24,374 nucleotides of DNA from JANWHF01 sp036276235 (GTDB lineage: Bacteria; Planctomycetota; Phycisphaerae; Tepidisphaerales; Tepidisphaeraceae). The DNA lies in the NCBI GenBank assembly GCA_036276235.1, contig DATBDZ010000002.1, positions 1-24,374 on the forward strand. Reading direction: 5' to 3'. A model generated the notes under the pieces. It was not told where the DNA came from, did no database searches, and saw only the letters and a program-made list of their open reading frames with translations. The position numbers and the translations under genes are program-made. How positions within the stretch are numbered: position 1 is the first letter of the stretch; each line of letters begins with the position of its first letter. This document shows positions 7,854 to 15,791 of the stretch, in pieces.

Positions 7854-10800
7854 ATGGCCCAGGGCGCGATCCAGATCGAGCCGTTCAAGCCTGCGGCGGG
7901 CGATGCTTGCGCGGCGGAGCACGCGGCCGTGTCGGCGTTTGTGGAAGAGGCGGTGACGGCCGGCGATCCACGTCAGTTTCGCATGTTGGATTTGAAATCT
8001 CTTCCAAGCGGCCAAGCACTGCTGGATGCAAAGCCGGAGCAAGCCCGGCGAATCGCGATGGCGGCCATCCAGCAAGCCCGCCATTGGGATGAGCAGGTAA
8101 AGCGTGTCCGCGCGCAGGGTAATGCCGAGATTGACCGGATGAACGCTTACATGCTTCCAGGCTGGTATGAGGTCTGGCCGCGGCGGCAGCAGGCCGGCGC
8201 CGTAGCCGCCGCGATCATGCGCCGCACACTTCCCCTGGAGGAAGAGGATTTGCTGGCGATCCTGGAATGGGGAGTAGCCGCCGAACATGTTTTTGCCTAC
8301 TTCATTCCGTTATCCAGCATTACCCGCGCGTTGCAGCGCTTTACTGCGGATCATGCGATATCTGCGCGATTACATGATGCGCTCCATCGTTTTGCCCAGC
8401 GCCTGCGAAATACTCCGGAGTCGGACGCCCGGCGATACGCGGTTGCGATCGAAGCGCTATTTGTCGCGCCGCAGGAAACAGCTGAGGAAGCAAGTACCCC
8501 TCCGTCCGACCTTAAGCCGCCCCCACAGCGATCGCCTGCTGGAAGCCGGTTCGTGCTGCACACGCTAAAGGCGTACGTCGGCGTCGGCGAAGCAGACGAT
8601 GGGACGGCACAGACGCGCGAAATGGGTTACGACTGCTTTCCGCTGCGCAGCGACTCGCCCCTCGCTGCCGAGCATGAACTGATCAGCGAATTGTTTCCCG
8701 AACTCACGGGGACGCGGCATTATCGTTCGCCCGATCTGCCTGGCACAGCGGCAGGCCGCAAGATGCTCGGTTTGGACGAGGCGGCGCACGGCCGGCTGCT
8801 GCTAGCCGCGGCCGAGCGAGACATCAACAGCCTGCTCGGCGGGGTGGATTTCAGCGATCCTCTGGTGTGGCAGTGCCGCTCCGTAGCGTCCGAATTGGTT
8901 CCACAAATCGCACGACTCCCATTCACGATCGACCGAGATGGCGCATTTGATCTGCTCCTGTATGTCGGCGTCCGCGGTGTCGCGATCGGAAATCGCACGG
9001 GCTTCGCCGACGCGATCTCCCGGCTGCTCGAGCAAGTGGCATCGGCGGCCCAATCGGCTCCCTTCACGGAAGGCGAACGCTTTGTCCTGCACATGCTGCG
9101 TGCATCGCAGATCAGTGGGCCGCCGCTGGGAATTGTGCCGCTTGAAGTCACGCGGCTCACGAAACTGATCGGGGATGGCGCACTGTTCTATCTCGTCCCC
9201 GGCGAAGCATGGACCGATCAGCTCAACAGCGATATCGCGCAGATGCCGCCCGACCGGCGCGAGGCGTGGGTGGCGTTGCTGAAGCACACGCTTACCGCAA
9301 CTGGCTCGCGTCCCAGCGGCAAATGGACGAAGCAGGCCGCGAAGCTTGCCGCCGCTGTCGATGAGAATGCTCTGACAGAGAACTTGCTGCGGTGGTTTCC
9401 GCTGGTATCCCGCGGCCGCGCGCTCAAACGTCTGGGCGCCTACGCCCACGATGCGCGCGGCGGAGCGGACACCATGCAGGAGGAAAACGCGATCGCGATG
9501 CGCGGCCTGCTATGGCTCGTGCCCACGCTCCAGCGGAAATCGGCGCTCGTGCGCGATGTGGGGGCGGTCGCGCTATCAGGCTATCGCAAAGTGCCGGGCG
9601 TCGGGCCGCGCGCCGTCAAAGTCGGCAACGGCGCCGTCTACGCACTGTCCGAAATTGCGACGCCGCAAGCCGTCGGGCAATTGGCGATGCTCAAGGTTCG
9701 CGTGAAATTTGGATCAGCACAGAAGGAAATCGAAAAGGCCTTCGACGCGGCGGCCAGCGCGCTCGGGCTGCCGCGCGATCAGATCGAAGAGATGGGCGTG
9801 CCATCCTATGGGCTGGAGGAGGTCGGCCTGCGCCGCGAGCAGTTTGGCGACGGCATCACCGCCGAGCTGCGGGTTGACGGCCGCGACGTGAGCCTCGCAT
9901 GGCTTCGCGCCGACGGAAAGCCGCAGAAATCCGTGCCGGCCAGCGTGAAATCAAATCACAAGGAGGAGCTGAAGGAGTTGCAGGCGGCGGCAAAGGATAT
10001 CGCCGCAATGCTGCCGGCACAGAACGAGCGGATCGATCAGGCGTTTTTGCAGCAGAAGCGATGGAACATCTCAGCGTGGCGCGAGCGGTATCTGGATCAT
10101 CCGCTCGTGGGCACAATTGCCCACCGGCTGATCTGGACATTTACTCAGGATGGCGATCACAAAACCGGCATCTGGCATAACGGCGCGTTGGTCAATGTGG
10201 ACGACGAGGCGATTGACCTTGCTCCCGAAAGCACCGTCGAGCTTTCGCACCCGATCGGGCGGCCAATGGACGACATCCTCGCATGGCGAACCTGGCTTGA
10301 GCGCCACGAGGTGCGGCAGCCCTTCAAGCAGGCGCATCGCGAGCTTTACATACTGACGGACGCAGAGCGGCGGACGGGGACTTACTCCAACCGCTTCGCC
10401 GCGCACATCCTCCGCCAGCATCAGTTTCATGCGCTCTGCGCCGCGCGCGGGTGGCGCAACAAGCTGCGGCTGATGGTAGATGACGCCTATCCGCCCGCCA
10501 CCCGTGAGCTGCCAGGCTGGGGATTGCGCGCTGAGTTCTGGATCGAAGGGATCGGCGATAATTACGGACAGGACACCAACGACAGCGGCACCTATCTCCG
10601 TCTGGCCAGTGACCAGGTGCGCTTCTACCGCAGCGGCGCGGCGGCAAATTCCGCTCATGCTGGAGGCGGCGGATATACCACCCACGCCGGAGGGCCGGGC
10701 ACCGACAACATCAACGAGCCGCTTCCGCTCGATCAAATCCCGCCGCTGGTTTTCAGCGAGATCCTTCGCGATGTCGATCTGTTCGTCGGCGTCGCATCCA

Positions 10801-11222
10801 TCGGCAACGACCCCACCTGGCAGGACGGCGGCCCCGAAGGCCGCTATCGAACATACTGGCACAATTACAGCTTCGGCGATCTCTCCGAGACGGCTCAAAC
10901 CCGCCGCGCTGTTCTTGAGCGATTGATCCCGCGCCTTACCAAGATTCGCGACCGCTGCTCCCTATCCGATCGTTTCCTCGTCGTTCGCGGAGAACTGCGC
11001 ACCTACAAGATTCACCTCGGCAGCGGCAATATCCTGATGGAGCCTAACGACCAGTATCTTTGCATCGTCCCCTCCCGCACCCCAACCGATGGCTCGGCAA
11101 ACGTCTTCCTCCCCTTCGAAGGCGACGCCACGCTCTCAATCATTCTGAGCAAGGCGTTTCTGCTGGCGGACGATCGGAAGATCAAGGATCCGACAATCAC
11201 ACGACAGATAACAGAGCGATGA
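7854..11222 (+). CDS. DUF4132 domain-containing (MolR-like) protein
   Basis: 1122 residues from ATG 7854, which lies 7 nt after GGGAGG; the ATG at 7851 (spacing 4 nt) is the alternative. The N-terminal two thirds are mostly helical, with alpha-solenoid-like stretches such as LVRDVGAVALSGYRKVPGVG near residue 560. The DUF4132 region includes YLDHPLVGTIAHRLIWTF (~745), HPIGRPMDDILAWRTWLE (~800), PFKQAHRELYILTDAE (~825-838) and the signature TGTYSNRFAAHILRQHQF followed by RGW (~842-865). A conserved-looking C-terminal part follows (~960-1105: PLVFSEILRDVDLFVGVASI, YRTYWHNYSFGDLSETA, VRGELRTYKIHLGSGNI). E. coli MolR and YehI carry DUF4132; the biochemical function is unknown, and the MolR name does not prove a molybdate role. 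There is no signal peptide or membrane segment, so it is cytoplasmic. The tight pairing with a GG-ending ubiquitin-fold gene is the main functional clue. Confidence 0.85.
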   Translation: MAQGAIQIEPFKPAAGDACAAEHAAVSAFVEEAVTAGDPRQFRMLDLKSLPSGQALLDAKPEQARRIAMAAIQQARHWDEQVKRVRAQGNAEIDRMNAYMLPGWYEVWPRRQQAGAVAAAIMRRTLPLEEEDLLAILEWGVAAEHVFAYFIPLSSITRALQRFTADHAISARLHDALHRFAQRLRNTPESDARRYAVAIEALFVAPQETAEEASTPPSDLKPPPQRSPAGSRFVLHTLKAYVGVGEADDGTAQTREMGYDCFPLRSDSPLAAEHELISELFPELTGTRHYRSPDLPGTAAGRKMLGLDEAAHGRLLLAAAERDINSLLGGVDFSDPLVWQCRSVASELVPQIARLPFTIDRDGAFDLLLYVGVRGVAIGNRTGFADAISRLLEQVASAAQSAPFTEGERFVLHMLRASQISGPPLGIVPLEVTRLTKLIGDGALFYLVPGEAWTDQLNSDIAQMPPDRREAWVALLKHTLTATGSRPSGKWTKQAAKLAAAVDENALTENLLRWFPLVSRGRALKRLGAYAHDARGGADTMQEENAIAMRGLLWLVPTLQRKSALVRDVGAVALSGYRKVPGVGPRAVKVGNGAVYALSEIATPQAVGQLAMLKVRVKFGSAQKEIEKAFDAAASALGLPRDQIEEMGVPSYGLEEVGLRREQFGDGITAELRVDGRDVSLAWLRADGKPQKSVPASVKSNHKEELKELQAAAKDIAAMLPAQNERIDQAFLQQKRWNISAWRERYLDHPLVGTIAHRLIWTFTQDGDHKTGIWHNGALVNVDDEAIDLAPESTVELSHPIGRPMDDILAWRTWLERHEVRQPFKQAHRELYILTDAERRTGTYSNRFAAHILRQHQFHALCAARGWRNKLRLMVDDAYPPATRELPGWGLRAEFWIEGIGDNYGQDTNDSGTYLRLASDQVRFYRSGAAANSAHAGGGGYTTHAGGPGTDNINEPLPLDQIPPLVFSEILRDVDLFVGVASIGNDPTWQDGGPEGRYRTYWHNYSFGDLSETAQTRRAVLERLIPRLTKIRDRCSLSDRFLVVRGELRTYKIHLGSGNILMEPNDQYLCIVPSRTPTDGSANVFLPFEGDATLSIILSKAFLLADDRKIKDPTITRQITER

Positions 11223-11267
11223 TATCAATAGGTCGAATCCATAAACGAGAACGAACGCGAGGCGGTT

Positions 11268-11483
11268 ATGCAAATTGTAAACCAGTGGGAAGAACGCGCG
11301 GCAAAGCGAACTGCCGTGGCGCTGGTGACGCGGATGCTCCAGCGAAAGTTCGGCGAACTGCCGGCGCGCTTGCGCGGACAGATTGAAAAGCTCCCCCAAG
11401 AGAAAGTCGAAGCGCTCGGCGAGGCAATGCTCGATTTCACGCGCAAGCAGGAAATCCAAGGCTGGCTAAGACGCGAGGCGTGA
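11268..11483 (+). CDS. Stand-alone DUF4351-like small protein
   Basis: 71 residues from ATG 11268, with GAGGCGG about 5 nt upstream, 45 nt after the DUF4132 gene. The pattern is LVTRMLQRKFGELPARLRGQ, then IEKLPQEKVEALGEAMLDF, then a final W-L. This is DUF4351, a small helical domain usually found at the C-terminus of Rpn-type PD-(D/E)XK putative transposase/nuclease proteins or by itself. No nuclease part is present upstream in this frame, so it is either a free-standing version or a remnant. Its place suggests cotranscription with the DUF4132 gene. Confidence 0.75.
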   Translation: MQIVNQWEERAAKRTAVALVTRMLQRKFGELPARLRGQIEKLPQEKVEALGEAMLDFTRKQEIQGWLRREA

Positions 11484-11633
11484 ATTGGTGTATTGCCGCC
11501 GAAAAAGAGGGGACCTTGGAACGTCGGCTCGAACTTACCTGATCTAAACGACCGCAACGATCAAGAGTACCGCAAAAGGCGGGGTGTTAACTGCGGACCA
11601 CGTGGCAACGCCACACTTTTGAGGAAACCAGGC

Positions 11634-12605
11634 ATGACTACACGCTTCGAATCAACTCGATCTCTCAGCCGGCGCGGATTTATTGGTGGGGCGGCGGCTG
11701 TTGGCGCGATGGCGCTTTTGAATCGGCAGTCACCGATGGCCTTGGCCGCGGATGCGGCAAAGCCCAACTCCGTCTTCGGCGGCGTTCATATCGGCGCGAT
11801 CACTTACAGCTATCGCGGCGGCGTTGATACCGCCGAGTACACGCTCGACTGTCTGCTCAAGGATGGCCTGAGCGAAACGGAATTGATGGACGGCCCGATC
11901 CGCTCCTTCGCCGGCATCACCGGTGGCGGCGGCGGACGCGGTCGCCGGGGCGGGGCGGCGGCCGATGCGCAGCCGCCGCAACCCACCGAAGCTGAACGCG
12001 CGCAACGGCGGCAAGCCCAGCTCGCCAAGTGCGAGCAGATCCGCAAGATGTACAACGACGCCGGCGTCAACATCCATATCCACAAATTCCCCTTCGGCCA
12101 GTCGGATGAGGAGATCGATTTCAACTTCGAAGTCGCCAAGGCGCTGGGCTGCAAGGCAATCACCTGCGAGCGCAACGACACGCTTCCCAAGAAGCTTGCG
12201 CCCTTTGCCGCCAAGCACAAAATCTGGGTGGCCTTCCATAATCACACCAACAACTACCCGGCGATCGAGGACATGGACCCACTGATGAACGTCGGCGACT
12301 ACATCGGCTTCAATTTCGACATCGGCCACTACGTCGCCGGCACCAAAGGCAAGTCGCCGATCCCGGTGATCGAGAAATACCACGAAAAGATCATCAGCCT
12401 GCACCTCAAGGATCGCACCGCCGACGGCGGCAACCTCCAGTGGGGCAAAGGCCAGACGCCGATCAAGGAAGTCCTGCTGCTGCTGAAGAAGGAGAAGTGG
12501 CCAATCTACGGCGACATTGAGCTGGAATACAACATTCCACAAGGATCGACGGCGGTCGCCGAGGTCGCCAAGTGCGTGCAGTATTGCAAAGAGGCGCTGG
12601 CGTAG
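11634..12605 (+). CDS. Tat-exported xylose isomerase-like TIM-barrel protein
   Basis: 323 residues from ATG 11634, which has GAGGA 8 nt upstream and places a twin-arginine signal at the N-terminus (SLSRRGFIGGAAAVGAMALL, residues 11-30, cleavage likely near ALA-AD at 37-41). An open extension back to 11493 is rejected because it would bury that signal. The family (sugar phosphate isomerase/epimerase, AP endonuclease 2 fold) is shown by AFHNHTNNY (~201-209), FNFDIGHYVAG (~226-236), ISLHLKDRT (~254-262) and YGDIELEYN (~292-300), which supply the usual His/Asp/Glu metal ligands. An unusual Gly/Arg-rich loop (GGGGGRGRRGG) followed by a Gln/Glu-rich helix interrupts the barrel near residues 98-130. 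It probably isomerises or epimerises a sugar in the periplasm; the substrate is unknown. Confidence 0.85.
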   Translation: MTTRFESTRSLSRRGFIGGAAAVGAMALLNRQSPMALAADAAKPNSVFGGVHIGAITYSYRGGVDTAEYTLDCLLKDGLSETELMDGPIRSFAGITGGGGGRGRRGGAAADAQPPQPTEAERAQRRQAQLAKCEQIRKMYNDAGVNIHIHKFPFGQSDEEIDFNFEVAKALGCKAITCERNDTLPKKLAPFAAKHKIWVAFHNHTNNYPAIEDMDPLMNVGDYIGFNFDIGHYVAGTKGKSPIPVIEKYHEKIISLHLKDRTADGGNLQWGKGQTPIKEVLLLLKKEKWPIYGDIELEYNIPQGSTAVAEVAKCVQYCKEALA

Positions 12606-12633
12606 GGCCGACGCAATCGGAGCCGGTCCGATC

Positions 12634-12924
12634 TCATAGCTGCACCGCCTCTTGGCGCACGATCTGGCCAAAGCGGCCTGTCAGCGCGCCCTCCGAGATG
12701 AGATCCACCTTGATTCCCAGAAGGTCGCGCAGTTCCATCAGCAAGCCACCCTGGTCGAACAATGATCGGCCCGGCTCGAATCTCGCGACAAAGTCGATAT
12801 CCGATTCTTCAGTGGCATCGCCGCGCGCGACCGAACCAAAAACACGGACGTCTGATGCGCCGTACTGTCTGGCAATGGCAAGGATTTCCTCTCGCCGATT
12901 TAGAATATCGTCCTTGGTCAACAT
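12634..12924 (-). CDS. Minimal nucleotidyltransferase (MNT / MntA-like)
   Basis: 96 residues from ATG 12924. The active-site signature FGSVARGDATEESDID (residues 29-44) gives Gly-Ser and two catalytic Asp (D42, D44), and the third acidic residue is in VDLIS (D74). MNT proteins pair with HEPN RNase toxins; MntA AMPylates its HEPN partner to silence it. No HEPN gene touches it here: the next gene in its direction is on the opposite strand, and the gene behind it is recQ, 45 nt away. All catalytic residues are kept, so it is not evidently decayed. No strong ribosome site was seen. Confidence 0.85.
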   Translation of the reverse strand: MLTKDDILNRREEILAIARQYGASDVRVFGSVARGDATEESDIDFVARFEPGRSLFDQGGLLMELRDLLGIKVDLISEGALTGRFGQIVRQEAVQL

Positions 12925-12969
12925 GAGTGCATTTTACACGTTCTGCGGCCCATTTTCCTGAGAGCGCCG

Positions 12970-14916
12970 CTATGTGCCCGACTTCTGCCGCGCGTTCTCT
13001 TCGACGAATGTCAGCACATCCCGAAACGGCACATCGGCCAGCAGGCCAAACATCGGGTGCTTCGTGAGCTTGGCGCGTGAGGCGGCGGGGGAATTGATCC
13101 CGCAAAGAAAGCGCGCGACCTGGCGGATTGATTTGAGCGGCTCATTGTTTTCGGCGCGGAGGGCGTTGAGCTTCTGGTGCTCGTCCGCGCCGGGGCGATG
13201 AAACCTGGCCGGCGGCAGTTGGCCTGGCCGCTCGCCGGCGCAGAAGCCGCAATGGCCGCAGTTTCCGTTGAGCTCTTCGCCGAAGTAGGCGAGCAGAAAG
13301 CGCGTGCGGCAGCCGTCGTGCTCGACGAGCTTCAGCACCTTTTGCAAGCGCTCGACATCCCGCCGCTCGCGGGCGGCGAAGCGATCGATCATCGTTTGAG
13401 CGAGCGATTTGGCGTCGATATCGGCGCGCTTCAGGCGATATCCTTGCCGCACGCCGCCGACCTGTAGCTTGATCGCGCCCTGCTCTTCCAGAAAGTTGAT
13501 CGCGGCGATCAATCGCTCGCGCGGCTGGTCGATCGCTTGCGAGATCTCATCGAGCTTCAGTGTGGACCACGTACGGGCATGAATCGAATGACTGAACACC
13601 CGCCGCAAAAATTCGGCGCGGGCGGCGTCAAACGTGCCAAAGACTGAATCGAGCGATTTGAGCGCCTGATATTTGTATTCGGTATAAAACGGCCCGGTTG
13701 ATTCGAGAATGCCGTCCAGCTCCAGATACGTCAGCAGCGTTTCGATGACCAGCGGCCGCACGTCGAATTGCCCGGAAAGCTCGTAAATTGAAACATCGAA
13801 TTGCTCTCCCTGACTTAGCACGTGATGAAGCACGCCGCCGACGGCGCGAGGCGTCGGCGTGTCGCCGAAGGTGAAATTCTCCAGGACTGTCACATCCTCC
13901 GCCGCCGCCAGCAGCTCGCAGACTGATCGCTCTCCATCGCGCCCCGCGCGGCCGATTTCCTGCGCGTAATTCTCCAGGCTTTTCGGCAGGTTGTAATGGT
14001 AGACGTAGCGGATATCGCGCTTGTCGATGCCCATCCCGAATGCGATCGTAGCAACCACAATGGAATCCGCCGACGCCATGAACCAATCCTGCACCGAGTG
14101 CCGCGCCTCGGCCTCCATGCCGGCGTGATATGCCTTGGCGGCAAACCCTTCGCGCTCCAGCAAACTCGCGATTTGCTCGGCGGTTCGCTGCAGCGTGACA
14201 TACACAATCGTCGGCCCGCGCGGGCGCGAGCGCAGCTTTTCCAGCAGCAGCCGCTCGCGATCCGATCCGCCCTGCGTATTGGTCACATGCAGCGAAAGAT
14301 TGGGCCGGTGAAAGCCGGTCTGGATCATGTCATCGGCGGCAATATCGAACGCCGCCGCGATGTCTTTCGCGACGGAAGGCGTCGCCGTCGCCGTCAACGC
14401 CAGCACGCGATTGACTTTCAGCATCCGCGCGAGCTTCGCCAGCTTCATGTAATCCGGCCGGAAATTATGCCCCCATTCGCTGATGCAATGGGCCTCATCG
14501 ACGGCCAGCATCGAGATCGACAGCCGGCCGAGCGTTTGCAGAAATCGCTCGTTGGCCAGCCGCTCCGGCGCGACATACAGCAGCTTAAGTTTCCCCGATC
14601 GCAGATCAGAAAACGTCTGGCGAATCTCTTCGACAGTGAGCGAAGAATCCAGCCGAGCCGCGGCAACGCCGTGCCCGACCAGAAAATCAATCTGATCCTT
14701 CATCAGCGCAATCAGCGGTGAAACGACGAGCGTCAACCCCTCGAGCATCAGCGCCGGCAACTGATAACAAAGGCTCTTCCCCGCCCCGGTTGGAAAAACC
14801 GCGAGGACCGATTTGCCGTCGAGTAGCCGACCGATCGCCGCTTCCTGCCCCTCGCGAAATTCGCCGAAGCCGAAAACAGTGCGGAGCACATGAGCCGGCG
14901 AATCGGTGGTGGACAT
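12970..14916 (-). CDS. recQ: RecQ family ATP-dependent DNA helicase
   Basis: 648 residues from ATG 14916. Superfamily 2 motifs appear in order: FGEFREGQEAAI (motif 0), PTGAGKS (Walker A, ~41-47), VDEAHCISEWGHNFRPDY (~139), ALTATATPSV (motif III), GPTIVYV (IV), ATIAFGMGIDKRDI (V) and QEIGRAGRDGE (VI). A RecQ-C zinc site follows (CRTRFLLAYFGEELNGNCGHCGFC, four Cys). RecQ unwinds DNA 3'-5' in recombination and fork repair. The C-terminal HRDC domain of E. coli RecQ is not recognisable; instead the last ~70 residues contain RQVARFLCGINSPAASRAKL..FGLLADVPFRDVLTFVE, a different small domain. It may be cotranscribed with the MNT gene downstream. Confidence 0.9.
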   Translation of the reverse strand: MSTTDSPAHVLRTVFGFGEFREGQEAAIGRLLDGKSVLAVFPTGAGKSLCYQLPALMLEGLTLVVSPLIALMKDQIDFLVGHGVAAARLDSSLTVEEIRQTFSDLRSGKLKLLYVAPERLANERFLQTLGRLSISMLAVDEAHCISEWGHNFRPDYMKLAKLARMLKVNRVLALTATATPSVAKDIAAAFDIAADDMIQTGFHRPNLSLHVTNTQGGSDRERLLLEKLRSRPRGPTIVYVTLQRTAEQIASLLEREGFAAKAYHAGMEAEARHSVQDWFMASADSIVVATIAFGMGIDKRDIRYVYHYNLPKSLENYAQEIGRAGRDGERSVCELLAAAEDVTVLENFTFGDTPTPRAVGGVLHHVLSQGEQFDVSIYELSGQFDVRPLVIETLLTYLELDGILESTGPFYTEYKYQALKSLDSVFGTFDAARAEFLRRVFSHSIHARTWSTLKLDEISQAIDQPRERLIAAINFLEEQGAIKLQVGGVRQGYRLKRADIDAKSLAQTMIDRFAARERRDVERLQKVLKLVEHDGCRTRFLLAYFGEELNGNCGHCGFCAGERPGQLPPARFHRPGADEHQKLNALRAENNEPLKSIRQVARFLCGINSPAASRAKLTKHPMFGLLADVPFRDVLTFVEENARQKSGT

Positions 14917-15070
14917 GAATGCCCCGGGCGTTGTCGTGCAGAGCTGAAAATCGACGCGGGGAATGTTCTATCGTGGAGGGCCGCTTAAGTCCAAGAATTC
15001 CGGGAAATGTGTTTCTACACCCTCGGGTTTCAACGCTCGCCAGGATTCTCCAAGCCGGCGGAGGGCAGCC

Positions 15071-15145
15071 GTCATGCTGAGGTACTCCGAAGCATCTGGC
15101 CCATTCGCGCGAGCGGCGAGATTCTTCGGAGTACCTGTTCTGAAA
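15071..15145. repeat. REP-like palindrome, copy B (degenerate right arm)
   Basis: The left arm 15071-15100 is identical over 30 bp to the left arm at 5153-5182. The right arm 15116-15145 keeps the middle (CTTCGGAGTACCT) but has substitutions at both ends, and the loop (15101-15115) differs. It lies about 25 nt beyond the stop of the small secreted protein gene at 15171, a gene-end position like that of copy A. The rest of the 14917-15170 spacer shows no gene. Confidence 0.85.
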
Positions 15146-15170
15146 ATGTTGCCTTTGATCCGGTACGGCC

Positions 15171-15521
15171 TCACTTCGCCGGTTTGGTCGCGGGCTTTTT
15201 GCTGAGAATCTGGATTTCCGTCACCGCCGGCGGCTCGCCTAGAACGCGAACGCGCTGGCCGACTTTCAGGCTCGAGAGATTTGATACTTCCGTGCCCACC
15301 ATGATCTGCGTTTTGGAATTCACGGTCAGCTTGACGGGATGGCCGTTATTCTTTCCGCCGACCATAATCGTGACGGTTTCGTTCCCGTCTTTATCGGCAG
15401 CGGAAAGGCTTTCGATCCTGCCTGCCGTCTTCTCGACCTTGACCTTTTTGCCGCCGGCCGAGGCAGTCGGGGCTGTCCAAACCAAGGCAAGCAGAGCCAG
15501 CAGAGCAAAGGCTGATTTCAT
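15171..15521 (-). CDS. Small secreted protein of unknown function
   Basis: 116 residues from ATG 15521, with AGGAA about 7 nt upstream. Residues 1-22 are a signal peptide (FALLALLALVWTAPTASA, cleavage near ASA-GG). The mature part is a short all-beta domain, with strands such as GRIESLSAADKDGNETVTIM, GHPVKLTVNSKTQIMVG and LKVGQRVRVLG, resembling small OB-like DUF5666-type domains that bind no known ligand. The tail is Lys/Pro-rich. It is expected outside the cytoplasmic membrane. The gene is well supported; the function is open. Confidence 0.75.
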   Translation of the reverse strand: MKSAFALLALLALVWTAPTASAGGKKVKVEKTAGRIESLSAADKDGNETVTIMVGGKNNGHPVKLTVNSKTQIMVGTEVSNLSSLKVGQRVRVLGEPPAVTEIQILSKKPATKPAK

Positions 15522-15784
15522 GGGTAGTTCCTGTTCAACTGCGAGCGACCGAATCCCGCCACGGTCACACCGGTTTGTGCGGGACGCCTGTCACTGTATT
15601 GAAACGACCACCCAGAAGATTTATTGCCGTATTCCGGCTTTTGCCTTCCGCAACCCCGGAACCCCGCTTCCCCGTACTTCTTCGCCACCTGCACCGGCTG
15701 CCCACGCATTGCCCCGATATATGCCACCCGCGCATCAAACTGTGCATTGGAGATACGCCGTTCGGAGAAATAGCGACGATCCAT
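15518..15784 (-). CDS. Possible small protein between hydrolase and secreted protein genes
   Basis: An 88-residue frame from ATG 15784 (begins MDRRYFSERRISNAQFDARV) fills the 270-nt gap between two same-strand genes and ends in an ATGA overlap with the secreted protein gene. Against it: no recognised family, no good ribosome site (GGGAAG is too far), and a Gly/Arg-rich, poorly structured second half. It may instead be an untranslated leader of the gene at 15521. Confidence 0.3.
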   Translation of the reverse strand: MDRRYFSERRISNAQFDARVAYIGAMRGQPVQVAKKYGEAGFRGCGRQKPEYGNKSSGWSFQYSDRRPAQTGVTVAGFGRSQLNRNYP

Positions 15785-15791
15785 GGCGCCA

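Noticed and set aside
8802..9449. 215-codon minus-strand frame within the DUF4132 gene
   Set aside because: No ribosome site or family resemblance, and the plus-strand frame is continuous and shows domain motifs.
7854..11222. Assigning a molybdate-regulation role from the MolR name
   Set aside because: The name comes from an E. coli locus and is not evidence of function; no Mo transport or cofactor gene is present apart from the MoaD-like fold, which is shared by many ubiquitin-like proteins.
11730..12671. Long open frame (313 codons) on the minus strand
   Set aside because: It lies antiparallel to the xylose isomerase-like gene, which has a Tat signal and family motifs; the reverse frame is a by-product of GC-rich third positions.
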